Assembly (NCBI GenBank): GCA_004558975.1
Contig: SFZB01000014.1
Coordinates: 1 to 20,838, forward strand
Direction: 5' to 3'
Length of the DNA stretch: 20,838 bases
Source: a bacterium
GTDB lineage: Bacteria > Bacillota > Clostridia > Oscillospirales > CAG-272
Below are positions 7,259 to 14,733 of the stretch, one piece after another; the first letter of the stretch is position 1, and each line of letters opens with the position of its first letter. Under the pieces are notes generated by a model. That model saw only the letters and a program-made list of their open reading frames with translations, made no database searches and was not told the DNA's origin. The position numbers and the translations under genes are program-made.

Positions 7259-7294
7259 GTGGAATGGATTTTGCCGTGGGTACCGTCTTCGGGT

Positions 7295-10200
7295 TTATTC
7301 GCCCGCGGTCGTTCCTGCTTCGAGGGTACGGGTGATGATCTTCCCGACGACCTTTCCGTTCAGATCCTTCGCGGTAGGATCCACGGAAATGATGGTGCGG
7401 GTGTCTTCCGCCTCGACGACCCAGCCGGACAGGTTCTTGTTACGGAACACGCCCTTCACATACAGGTCGGTTGCACCGGCGTATGCATACACCGTGAGCT
7501 GGTAGTTCGCGCCGTCTTTCTTCGCGATGGCGATGACCGGCGTCGTAGCCAGCGTGAAGAAGCCGTCCGTGAACTTAACCTCGGTGTTGATCGTGGGTGC
7601 CGCGACCAGAATCTGCACATCGTCGTCTCCTGCCGTCAGCGCACCGGCGCTGGCATCGGCAACCGTCACGGTATCCTTGTAGATGGCGATGAGCTGCGTG
7701 CCGCGCACCATGGCGACAGCACCGTTGGCGGCGCAGGCATAGAAGGTGTCGTTGGCTGCCGTCTTGCTGATGGCAGAGGCGTCAATGCCCTTCGCATACA
7801 CGCCGTCCGGCGTCACGATGACGTAACCGTTCGCCGTCTTGTAGATAGCGGTACCGATTGCTTCATAGACAGTCGCGACTTCCACCGTCGGTTCGGCGGC
7901 GGCGGTGCTGTTTGCCTTAGCGGCAGTCAGCGCCACGAGCTCCGCGTCATACTCTGCCGCAGCGGTAAGGCGGGCTTCCAGCCCTGCGTCTTTCGCGAGG
8001 TAAAGCTTCAAGTAGGACGCGAACTTGTTCTGCGTCTCTGCATTCGCTCTCGGATAGAGCAGGAGCGCCGCGCGGAGATACGGTACGATATCGTAAGCCG
8101 TCAGCTCTGCGGGGGTCTTCCCGTCCACCGTCATCGCGTCGATGCAGGCATAGAACCAGTCATAGAATGCCGAGACAAATTTATCCGGCAGCATATTCTC
8201 CGTCGCGACGGACAGGAGCGCCGTGATTCTGGCAATATTCGCATCGTAGGAGGTCAGGACGATCTCACGGTTCGAGAACACATATGCCAGTTGCCCGAGC
8301 CCGATCACCGCCTCACGGACGTTTCTTCTGCAGATGTTCACGGATGCGTTGATATAAGAGGAAAGGAACGCATCTGCCGACGTACCGAGCGAGGACGGGA
8401 AGTATTGGAGGACGACCATGCCCCAGGACTGCCCATGTTCCGCACTCAGGCGGGCACCGAGGATATTCATGATATCCGCGATATAGAGGCAGGACGCCGT
8501 CATGTCCGCATCAAGCGCCGGAAGATTCCCGACGCGATGATAGGAATGCTCCGCCATGTAGTTCATACCGGCGACGATGGCATTCAGGAGCGTCTCGTTA
8601 TTGTAATAGGTTGTGTTGCCCGTGCACTTCCATGCCGTCGCCAGATCGTACAGTCTCTTGTAGATGGCCTTGAAATCTGCCGAATTCGCGGGCTCATTGA
8701 AATCGGAGAAGACGCTGGCGGCATCCGTCGGGATGGAGGTCCCGTCGGCGTCCAGATTCATCTTTTCGAGGAGCGCCGCCACAGCCGCGTCATCGAGTTC
8801 CGACTTGCGCGTCAGCGAGGCGAAATTGCCGATCGTTCTCACGAGGTCAACATCGGAGAGCGTCGTCTGCACATCGTAGTCGCTCGCATACTTGGTGAGA
8901 TAAATGTTCGAGAAGTAAATGAAGTTCACAACGTCCTTCATCTCTTCGGTCGCGAGGTTTGCCGCGGTGGAACGGAGGTCAGGGCTCGGGAAGCCGATGA
9001 AACGAATCTGCGTGATGGTGTCCCTGGTCTGCGCCGGTGCATAGAACTCGTTCTTGCCGCCGTTGATACGGACACTGAACTTCTTCCAGCCGGAGTAGTC
9101 GAGGTGCACATCGAACGTCATCGCCACCTTATCGTTTTCCATGATGATGAAGATGGTGAACACCTGATTGGTCGCATTTTCGGAGTAGACCCAGAACTCG
9201 ACCATGTCATAGTTCTGCAACGTGTAGCCGCTGCTGTTCGGACTGTGGATTTCCATGCTGGCTGCATACTGACCACCCGCCTGCCAGTGATATTCTGTCC
9301 ACTGGAGACCGTAGCCACCGCCCGCTGCCGGGATTGCCGCCGGAATCTTGCCCTGGCTGTTGTAGTTACCCTGGTTGCCGCCGACAGCGTTATTGTACTT
9401 GATGCCGTACTGCTTCAGGTCTTCATCAATCGTCTCCTGGTTGGTGAGCCGGCTGACGTCCAGAATGGTGACGGCGTTCTTCTGCGTCATGCCGTAGCCG
9501 GGGATGGCAGGCAGCGTAGAGGGAGCTGCGGTCGAACCGGTCGTATACTGATACGGCTGCGGATACTTGGCGTAGTGCGTGAACTTCGCCACGAGCTCGA
9601 TATCGCCGCCGTTCGGGAAGGTCGCGCGGCTGATTTCGGTCACCTTCGTTTCAACCCCCGCGCTGATGACATACCAGCCGACGAACGCATGATCCGCGAG
9701 TCTCGCATCTTCGAGGAGGATCTTCTCTTCGCTGATACCGGCGAGCGAGTAGATCGACGGGTTGCCGGCGGGGAATACCGTCCCTTCGGGGCCGGTATAG
9801 GTCACGCGGTAGGACTTGCTGATGATCAGCTGCGCCGTCACATACGCATCGGCGTACTTCCCGCTCGGATCGGAATAGATGGCGCGAACCGTGTAGATGC
9901 CCGCCTCTTTGACGCCGAGATCGCCGTTGTCCACCATCACCTCATTGTTCGCGTCCCAGTATTCGAAACGGATCTTGGTACGCTCGGGGCTGGATTTACC
10001 TCTCAGGTTTTTCTCGGTGGCTTTGTGATATTCGCCGTCATAGTCCACGCTGTCGATTCTGAAAACGACATTGACGAGGTTGATCGCCGTGCCTTCTTTG
10101 ATCACGAGTTTCGCGGTCTGCGTCCTGTCCGGGAAGCCGGACTTGCTGAAGATGGCGCGGACGGTATAAGTACCGACGTTCTTCACACCGGTGTCCGACA

Positions 10201-10444
10201 CCTTCTCGGTGTTGTCCGCGTTCCAGTACTCATAGCGTACCGTCACGCCGTCGGGAAGTTTACCGCTGATCGTCAGCGTCTGTTCACTGCCGTTTACGTA
10301 CTTGGTTGCGCCGTTGAAACCGATACCGGAAAGGTCGATCTCGTTACCGTTTGTAGTGTCCTTATTTCCTCCGCAGGCAACGATGGGCAGTACCATCGCG
10401 GCGACGAGGAGCAGGAGCAGAAACGTCTGCCAGAATCTTTTCAT
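7295..10444 (-). CDS. Large surface lipoprotein with Ig-like repeats and a PL8-like region
   Basis: The 1049-aa protein begins with a lipoprotein signal peptide ending PIVAC, so Cys24 should be lipidated and the protein displayed outside the membrane. Residues 44-117 and 128-210 are two MBG/Ig-like repeats sharing RxEYWxAxN and GxYTVRAI. Residues 212-290 resemble an InlB/Flg_new repeat (FVGWY near 254). Residues ~375-520 look like a carbohydrate-binding beta-sandwich. Residues ~585-720 contain RLYDLATAW, YYNNETLLNAI and a following Tyr/Gly-Asn segment that recall the alpha/alpha toroid of polysaccharide lyase family 8. I do not find that family's later catalytic His/Tyr segment, so activity is doubtful. 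The C-terminal ~200 residues appear beta-rich. The start at 10444 is fixed by AGGAGG and the signal peptide. It is a single-gene unit. Glycan binding or degradation is an inference. Confidence 0.9.
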   Translation of the reverse strand: MKRFWQTFLLLLLVAAMVLPIVACGGNKDTTNGNEIDLSGIGFNGATKYVNGSEQTLTISGKLPDGVTVRYEYWNADNTEKVSDTGVKNVGTYTVRAIFSKSGFPDRTQTAKLVIKEGTAINLVNVVFRIDSVDYDGEYHKATEKNLRGKSSPERTKIRFEYWDANNEVMVDNGDLGVKEAGIYTVRAIYSDPSGKYADAYVTAQLIISKSYRVTYTGPEGTVFPAGNPSIYSLAGISEEKILLEDARLADHAFVGWYVISAGVETKVTEISRATFPNGGDIELVAKFTHYAKYPQPYQYTTGSTAAPSTLPAIPGYGMTQKNAVTILDVSRLTNQETIDEDLKQYGIKYNNAVGGNQGNYNSQGKIPAAIPAAGGGYGLQWTEYHWQAGGQYAASMEIHSPNSSGYTLQNYDMVEFWVYSENATNQVFTIFIIMENDKVAMTFDVHLDYSGWKKFSVRINGGKNEFYAPAQTRDTITQIRFIGFPSPDLRSTAANLATEEMKDVVNFIYFSNIYLTKYASDYDVQTTLSDVDLVRTIGNFASLTRKSELDDAAVAALLEKMNLDADGTSIPTDAASVFSDFNEPANSADFKAIYKRLYDLATAWKCTGNTTYYNNETLLNAIVAGMNYMAEHSYHRVGNLPALDADMTASCLYIADIMNILGARLSAEHGQSWGMVVLQYFPSSLGTSADAFLSSYINASVNICRRNVREAVIGLGQLAYVFSNREIVLTSYDANIARITALLSVATENMLPDKFVSAFYDWFYACIDAMTVDGKTPAELTAYDIVPYLRAALLLYPRANAETQNKFASYLKLYLAKDAGLEARLTAAAEYDAELVALTAAKANSTAAAEPTVEVATVYEAIGTAIYKTANGYVIVTPDGVYAKGIDASAISKTAANDTFYACAANGAVAMVRGTQLIAIYKDTVTVADASAGALTAGDDDVQILVAAPTINTEVKFTDGFFTLATTPVIAIAKKDGANYQLTVYAYAGATDLYVKGVFRNKNLSGWVVEAEDTRTIISVDPTAKDLNGKVVGKIITRTLEAGTTAGE

Positions 10445-10507
10445 ATGATTCCTCCTAAAAAATACGTGGCACCGGACGAATGGAAAATGTCCGGTCTGCA
10501 CACAAAT

Positions 10508-10536
10508 ATTATATAAAAACCCGTTTTTAGTGTCAA
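10508..10536 (-). promoter_or_regulatory. Sigma-A promoter for the large lipoprotein
   Basis: Consensus -35 TTGACA (10531-10536), 17-bp spacer and consensus -10 TATAAT (10508-10513) on the minus strand. The predicted leader is about 57 nt with no obvious structure. A match this close to consensus suggests high basal expression. Confidence 0.88.
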
Positions 10537-10659
10537 TCGGCAATCCGCACACCTTTTTACGCGTGCGTTTGTATAGGTTGATACGCAATTTTTTGTTTTC
10601 CCCCGGCGGACGCCGGGCAACGTGCGGATATACGGCAAATCACATGCGCCGAATCACCT

Positions 10660-10684
10660 AAAAAAACCCGCGAAAGAACGCGGG
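10660..10684 (-). terminator. Intrinsic terminator of the radC pair
   Basis: Stem CCCGCG/CGCGGG (10667-10672 and 10679-10684) with a six-base loop is followed on the minus strand by seven T (10660-10666). It starts 3 bp after the radC stop. Confidence 0.88.
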
Positions 10685-10687
10685 GGC

Positions 10688-11404
10688 TTAGCGGGAGCCG
10701 GGATCTTCCGCATCGCCAAAGACCATGGGAAAGTCCGTCGGCATCTCCCGGAGGATGCCGTCGCACGAGAGCAGGATCGGCGCGTACCGCTCCCCTGCCG
10801 TCACGATATGTTCAACGAGCCCGATGCCCGCGGACTCGAAGGCGCTCCGCAGACTGGCAGTCGTCGCGATGTCGCAGGCGCTCGGTGTCGGATTCCCTCC
10901 CGGGTGATTATGGGCAAGAGCAGCGTAGCGCGCCCCGGCGAAGAGCGCCGCCTCCACGATGGCGCGTGTGTTGAGGTTCGCGGAGTTGACGGAGCCCGTG
11001 GAAACCAGTTTCAGTGACAGATAAGAACGATCTTCCCGCAGGAGCAGAAGATACACTTTCTCGATCGCCTCTCCGCAGAAGACGGCGGTGAAGTACCGCC
11101 CGAGCTTCTCGGTGGAATCGAACACGAAATCCCGCGGAAATTCCGAGAGTCGCGCCCGCCCCCACGCAGGCAGGATCATCCGGCAGAAGGTCGCGGCGCT
11201 CTCACCGAGCCCCTCCGCGCGCAGTCGCCATGCCTCCTGCCGGAAGACCTCCGCGAGCGACCCGAATGTCCCGATGAGGCGCCCGGCGGTCGCCTCGGCA
11301 TCGCCGCGCTGCACGAAGGACAGCAGACCCGCGAGGAGTTCCCGGTCGGTGAGGCTCTCCGGCGCACGGTCGGAAAGCGCCTGCCGCAGTTCCGAAGACG
11401 TCAC
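10688..11404 (-). CDS. radC: RadC/JAB-domain protein, HxH-S-D motif intact
   Basis: A 238-aa member of the RadC (UPF0758) family, historically called a DNA repair protein; the biochemical role remains unclear. An N-terminal helical part (about 1-85) precedes an MPN/JAB domain with AHNHPGGNPTPSACD, which supplies His165, His167, Ser175 and Asp178 of the JAMM metal site. The upstream Glu expected two strands earlier appears replaced by Lys132, judged by eye alignment to typical RadC. The GTG start at 11404 overlaps the stop of the preceding radC paralogue by four bases (GTGA) and is preceded by GAGGAGGGG, so the two are translationally coupled and probably made in equal amounts. A terminator follows directly. 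Confidence 0.9.
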   Translation of the reverse strand: MTSSELRQALSDRAPESLTDRELLAGLLSFVQRGDAEATAGRLIGTFGSLAEVFRQEAWRLRAEGLGESAATFCRMILPAWGRARLSEFPRDFVFDSTEKLGRYFTAVFCGEAIEKVYLLLLREDRSYLSLKLVSTGSVNSANLNTRAIVEAALFAGARYAALAHNHPGGNPTPSACDIATTASLRSAFESAGIGLVEHIVTAGERYAPILLSCDGILREMPTDFPMVFGDAEDPGSR

Positions 11405-12126
11405 GGCGTCCCCTCCTCTCCGTCGCTCAGCTTGGCGGCAGGAGCACGGTCGTCCGTGAGCGCCCCGGACGCTTTGACGACCGAAACGCAGACGTTGCCG
11501 GCAAAGATGAGATGATCGGCGAGCGTGACGCCGACAAGATGCAGGACAGATGCCATATGGCGGGATGCCGCCACTTCATACGGGTCGGGGCGTGCGATAC
11601 GGTCGGCGTGCGTGGAGACGAGCACCGCCGCGGTCGCGCGGGCATGGAGCGCCCCCGTGACGAGATCCTGCACACGGAACGCGCTCGATGCGTAGTACCC
11701 GCAATAGACCTCTTCGGTGGCGAGGAGGTGAAACGCGTTGTCAAAGTAGAGCGCATAGGTACGGTCATCCGCCACCCCGGCGACGGTTTGTTCCGCGAGG
11801 GCACGTATGGCGCTGAATGTGGCGTACGTCGCCGCCGGCTGTACCTCCGATGCGGCGCGGCGCCCCGCCTCGGAGAGGAGCGAAAAGAAGAGCGGCAGAC
11901 GCTCCGGTGCCGATGGGATTCCCGCGAGCGCCTCGGCAGGCAGGCGCAGAGCGCCGGCAAGGCTCCCGCCCCGCTCGATCAGCGTGTGCGCGAGCGGATT
12001 GGTATCCCGGTACGGCACGGCGGCAAACAGCAGCGCCTCCAGAATTTCATGGTCGGCGAACTGCGTAAAGCCGCCTGTCTCGAATTTGTCTCGGACACGT
12101 TTCCGATGCCCTGTATGTAACGCCAT
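11401..12126 (-). CDS. RadC paralogue with degenerate JAB motif
   Basis: A 241-aa RadC-family protein. The N terminus (HTGHRKRVRDKF, then DHEILEALLFAAVPYRDTNPLAH, residues ~4-48) is a clear match to the UPF0758 helical domain and better conserved than in its neighbour. The C-terminal JAB domain is degenerate. In the segment that should read HNHPxGxPxPSxxD, residues 171-184 are STHADRIARPDPYE, so the first His, the Ser and the Asp are lost while His173 and Glu184 remain. Glu139 in ATEEV aligns with the catalytic Glu of RadC. It is the first gene of a two-gene unit with the motif-intact paralogue. AAAGGAG lies 10 bases before the ATG. A TTGACA at 12182-12187 lacks a -10, so the promoter is unresolved. 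Confidence 0.88.
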   Translation of the reverse strand: MALHTGHRKRVRDKFETGGFTQFADHEILEALLFAAVPYRDTNPLAHTLIERGGSLAGALRLPAEALAGIPSAPERLPLFFSLLSEAGRRAASEVQPAATYATFSAIRALAEQTVAGVADDRTYALYFDNAFHLLATEEVYCGYYASSAFRVQDLVTGALHARATAAVLVSTHADRIARPDPYEVAASRHMASVLHLVGVTLADHLIFAGNVCVSVVKASGALTDDRAPAAKLSDGEEGTP

Positions 12127-12191
12127 ACTGCGGCGGCTCCTTTCCCCCTCCTGTCGGGCGATTTCCCGGTCAGACCCCGGGTGTCAAAAGC

Positions 12192-12215
12192 AAAAAGGGC
12201 GCGTCGGCCGCGCCC
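12192..12215 (-). terminator. Intrinsic terminator of the 76-aa membrane protein gene
   Basis: A perfect 7-bp stem GGGCGCG/CGCGCCC (12197-12203 and 12209-12215), loop TCGGC, is followed on the minus strand by five T and then GCTTTTG. It lies 4 bp after the stop of the upstream gene and insulates the radC pair. Confidence 0.85.
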
Positions 12216-12219
12216 CCGG

Positions 12220-12450
12220 TCATTTCCGTTTGCGGCGGAAGAGCAGCAGGACTGCAAGACTACCGGTGCAGGCGGCAAGGATCCGACGGCGGTTCAGGCG
12301 AAAATTGCCTTTGAACGCATAGGAAAAAGCGGGAGACGTCTCCTCGCGGTTGCGATAAAAATCCCCGCCGACATCGAAGCGGGCATTCACCGCAGGGTCG
12401 TGTGTTTTCAGCGCATGGGAAACGCGCTCGCAAAACGTTTTGAATTTCAT
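12220..12450 (-). CDS. Small hypothetical protein with C-terminal membrane anchor
   Basis: I do not recognise this family. The protein is 76 aa: a polar, mixed-charge N-terminal half (residues 1-50) followed by one hydrophobic stretch, ILAACTGSLAVLLLF, and a basic tail RRKRK. This is a tail-anchored layout with the N-terminal part predicted in the cytosol. I chose the ATG at 12450 because GTGAGGA lies seven bases upstream; ten more codons are open upstream but have no ribosome site. It is transcribed alone, divergent from the small membrane protein at 12647, and ends in a good terminator, which supports a real gene. No clear promoter was found in the 196-bp divergent gap. Confidence 0.65.
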   Translation of the reverse strand: MKFKTFCERVSHALKTHDPAVNARFDVGGDFYRNREETSPAFSYAFKGNFRLNRRRILAACTGSLAVLLLFRRKRK

Positions 12451-12646
12451 GGGAGAATCCTCACTTTCGTTTGTTTTCAAAAGGTCTGCGGAGAAAAAAT
12501 CGGCAAACCTTTGTTTTTCCCGGAATAGTATGCCCGCGGCACGGCGCCCGACACGTCCCTTTTTCTTGCGTACGCCCGCGACCGACAGCGGTCATGTATC
12601 AAACCGCGCCCCGCCGTGCATACTGACTTAAAAAAGGAGTTTTGCC

Positions 12647-12916
12647 GTGAAAGACCCTCGCTCGCGTTACATTCGGTTTCTGCTCGCCGCGTTTCTCGTG
12701 ACGGGCGCACTCGTGTTCTGCCTTTTGCCGATCTCTTACCGGCGCGATCCCTTTACGCACGTGCGCGGCAGGGCGTCGCATATCGGGGAGCGGGACGACG
12801 GCGAAGAGATTCACCGCACGGGTGAAACGGACGAGGAAGATCTGCTCCTGCGCCTCTGGCGGGAGGAACTCGAACGACACCCCGGTACGGGGTCGCTCAT
12901 CGGCAGGCGAAAATAA
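12647..12916 (+). CDS. Small hypothetical membrane protein
   Basis: An 89-aa protein of unknown family. After a basic N terminus (KDPRSRYIR), one hydrophobic segment (about residues 10-30, FLLAAFLVTGALVFCLLPI) forms a signal anchor. The rest is hydrophilic and strongly acidic (GERDDGEEIHRTGETDEEDL) with a final basic RRK, and is probably outside the membrane. The start codon is GTG, preceded by AAGGAG (12634-12639) seven bases away. The 12451-12646 gap holds no other gene. It could be a membrane-associated small protein of the divergent pair with 12220-12450; no function can be assigned. Confidence 0.6.
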   Translation: MKDPRSRYIRFLLAAFLVTGALVFCLLPISYRRDPFTHVRGRASHIGERDDGEEIHRTGETDEEDLLLRLWREELERHPGTGSLIGRRK

Positions 12917-12931
12917 CCGCCGCGACGGGTA

Positions 12932-12953
12932 CCGTCTCCGCTTTTCGGAGCGG
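12932..12953. terminator. Possible hairpin between converging genes
   Basis: CTCCG (12936-12940) pairs with CGGAG (12946-12950) around CTTTT, extended by CCG/CGG across a one-base bulge. It sits between the converging 89-aa gene and trmB. Neither strand has a U tract afterwards, so efficient termination is uncertain. Confidence 0.35.
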
Positions 12954-12967
12954 TTCGATCCCCGTGT

Positions 12968-13696
12968 TTACGGCTCCGCGCCGTCTGCCTCCCCTGCCCC
13001 GGTTCCCTCTGTCCCGACAGTCGGTGCGGGCGTCGTGAGCACCTCCGGCGCCGTCACTTCCAGAGCACAAATCGAGAACCCTTTTGCCGAGAAATTCCTT
13101 TCGTACTCCGTCTCGACGTTGTCCGCGTTCTCGGGGCTCGCGTGCAGGTCATAGGTGACATAATGCGGTTTTGCCCCGACGGCTTCCAGCTCCTCCAATG
13201 TGAAATCGAAGAGCGGGCGGTTGTCCGTCTTGAAGCGGATGGGCGCCCCGGGCTTCAGGAGCCCGAAGTACATCGTCAGCATCTCCCGATAGGTCAGGCG
13301 CCGCTTGGCGTGCTTCTTCTTCGGCCACGGGTCGCTGAAATTCAGATAGATCCCGTCGAGGCTCGCGGGCGCGAACCACAGCGGCAGATCGTGCGCGTCG
13401 GCGATGAAGAACCGCAGGTTGTCCGCTTCGCGTGCCTCACGGCGCGCCTCCGCCCCCTCGACGGCGATCACCATGACGTCCGATATTTTCTCGAGCGCGA
13501 GGAAGTTGCGCCCGGGATATTTTTCTGCCATCCCCGAGGCAAATCCGCCCTTGCCGCACCCGATCTCGAGGTACGTCGGCGCTTCTCTTCCGAACAGTGC
13601 CGACGGGTCGGCGAGCGGCGCCTCCGGGCGTTCCAGGAGATAACGGGCATTCGCCGCGAGACGTTCCGCCCCGTGCTTCTTCTTGCGCATTCGCAT
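12968..13696 (-). CDS. trmB: tRNA (guanine-N7)-methyltransferase with low-complexity C-terminal tail
   Basis: Methylates G46 in the variable loop of tRNAs with S-adenosylmethionine. The 242-aa protein has the SAM-binding motif YLEIGCGKGGFA (42-53), the TrmB signature LNFSDPWPKKKHAKRRL (118-134), RFKTDN (154-159) and the conserved TEYERNFSAKG (196-206). The family normally ends near residue 215; here 28 extra residues follow, rich in Thr, Pro, Ala, Gly and Glu. The start at 13696 is preceded by AAAGGA; a second ATG two codons in is also possible. It has its own promoter, whose -35 box adjoins the dapA stop. Confidence 0.95.
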   Translation of the reverse strand: MRMRKKKHGAERLAANARYLLERPEAPLADPSALFGREAPTYLEIGCGKGGFASGMAEKYPGRNFLALEKISDVMVIAVEGAEARREAREADNLRFFIADAHDLPLWFAPASLDGIYLNFSDPWPKKKHAKRRLTYREMLTMYFGLLKPGAPIRFKTDNRPLFDFTLEELEAVGAKPHYVTYDLHASPENADNVETEYERNFSAKGFSICALEVTAPEVLTTPAPTVGTEGTGAGEADGAEP

Positions 13697-13739
13697 GGTC
13701 GTGTATCCTTTATTTTCCGTTTTTACCTGTTATTTTGTT

Positions 13740-13768
13740 ATTTTAGCACAAGGGGCGGAAAAAGTCAA
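13740..13768 (-). promoter_or_regulatory. Sigma-A promoter for trmB
   Basis: Minus-strand -35 TTGACT (13763-13768), 17-bp spacer and -10 TAAAAT (13740-13745) preceded by TGC. The -35 directly abuts the dapA stop codon. Confidence 0.78.
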
Positions 13769-14650
13769 TCAAAGACCGAGCGCTTCGCGCAGTTCCTCCC
13801 GGAGGGCGGGCGACACCTCCGAGAGCGGCAGACGTATCTCCCCGCGGGCGAGCCCGAGCAACTCCAGCGCGCATTTGAGCGGGGCGGGATTCGTCTCCCG
13901 GAACAGAAGATGCGTGAGCGGCAGGAGCGCAAGCGAGAGCCGCCGCGCCTCCGCGGTCTTTCCGTCAAAAAACAACTGACAAATGTCCGTGACCTCCGCC
14001 GGCAGGAGGTTTGAGAGGACGGAGACGACCCCGCTCCCCCCGAGGGCAAGCGTCGGCAATATGGCGGCGTCATTCCCCGCGTAGAGCTGCATCTTTCCTC
14101 CGAGCGCCGCCATGAAATCCGGGAGTTTCGCGAGGGAGTCCCCCGCTTCCTTCAGCCCCCGGATATTCGGGTGCGCGGCGATCTCTGTGAGATGCGCAAC
14201 CGTCAGATCGACCCCGGTGCGCGAGGGGACATTATACAGGATGACCGGCAGATCGGTCGAGTCCGCGACCGTATGGAAATGGCGGGTGATGCCGTCATGC
14301 GTCCCCTTATTGTAGTAGGGCGTGACGACGAGCAGGGCGTCCGCCCCGTTGGCGGCGGCGAAGCGGGCATAGGACACCGAGCGCGCCGTGGAGGGCGAGC
14401 CCACCCCCACCACATAATCGCACCGCCCCCCGATCATCTCCCCCGCTCTCGCGACGAGCTGCAGGCGCTCCCCGTCCGAGAGTGTCGCCGCCTCTCCCGT
14501 CGTGCCGCAGATGCAGATGGCGGCGACGCCCCCGGCGATCTGTAACTCAATCAGCTCCGCGAGTGCGTCCCAGTCGATGCCCCCGTCACGGAACGGAGTG
14601 GCGAGCGCGGTACATACCCCGCGGAACAAAGCGGATTTCGGCTGTTTCAT
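13769..14650 (-). CDS. dapA: 4-hydroxy-tetrahydrodipicolinate synthase
   Basis: Condenses pyruvate with aspartate semialdehyde, the first committed step toward diaminopimelate and lysine, and so supplies peptidoglycan. The 293-aa TIM-barrel protein has GTTGE with Thr50/Thr51, Tyr139 in LYNVPSRTG, Arg144, and Schiff-base Lys167 in GLKEA, matching the E. coli catalytic set. The ATG at 14650 has GAGGG seven bases upstream; the frame continues upstream without a ribosome site. It is divergent from queA. No lysine riboswitch fits into the 83-bp gap, and no convincing minus-strand -35 was found. No terminator separates it from trmB. Confidence 0.97.
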   Translation of the reverse strand: MKQPKSALFRGVCTALATPFRDGGIDWDALAELIELQIAGGVAAICICGTTGEAATLSDGERLQLVARAGEMIGGRCDYVVGVGSPSTARSVSYARFAAANGADALLVVTPYYNKGTHDGITRHFHTVADSTDLPVILYNVPSRTGVDLTVAHLTEIAAHPNIRGLKEAGDSLAKLPDFMAALGGKMQLYAGNDAAILPTLALGGSGVVSVLSNLLPAEVTDICQLFFDGKTAEARRLSLALLPLTHLLFRETNPAPLKCALELLGLARGEIRLPLSEVSPALREELREALGL

Positions 14651-14665
14651 GAGAAGTCCCTCAAC

Positions 14666-14694
14666 TTGCATTTTCTGAAATAGGGTGCTATACT
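14666..14694 (+). promoter_or_regulatory. Sigma-A promoter for queA-doc
   Basis: -35 TTGCAT (14666-14671), 17-bp spacer and -10 TATACT (14689-14694) preceded by TGC. The transcript would begin near 14701, about 33 nt before the queA ATG. Confidence 0.8.
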
Positions 14695-14706
14695 GTTGGC
14701 AGTATA
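14689..14706. promoter_or_regulatory. Palindrome over the queA -10 and start point
   Basis: TATACTG (14689-14695), spacer TTGG, CAGTATA (14700-14706) is a perfect 7-bp inverted repeat. It includes the whole queA -10 box and the predicted start, in the dapA-queA divergent gap. It could be an operator, or it may simply supply -10-like elements on both strands. Confidence 0.45.
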
Positions 14707-14733
14707 TGAGGGATTCCCCCGAAAGGTTATGTC

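Noticed and set aside
7139..10516. 1125-codon open frame on the plus strand opposite the lipoprotein gene
   Set aside because: The minus-strand gene has a consensus promoter, AGGAGG, lipoprotein signal and recognisable repeats. The plus frame starts amid terminators and has no recognisable domain. Long antisense frames are expected from GC-rich third-position codon use.
10602..10617. CCCGGC/GCCGGG hairpin as a terminator
   Set aside because: Neither strand has a T run after the stem, and the real radC terminator lies at 10660-10684.
12182..12187. TTGACA as a promoter for the radC pair
   Set aside because: No -10-like hexamer occurs 16-18 bp downstream, and the sequence overlaps the tail of the upstream terminator.
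14651..14733. Lysine riboswitch for dapA or preQ1 riboswitch for queA
   Set aside because: The gap is 83 bp and the queA leader about 33 nt; neither the lysine-riboswitch size nor the preQ1-I consensus can be found.
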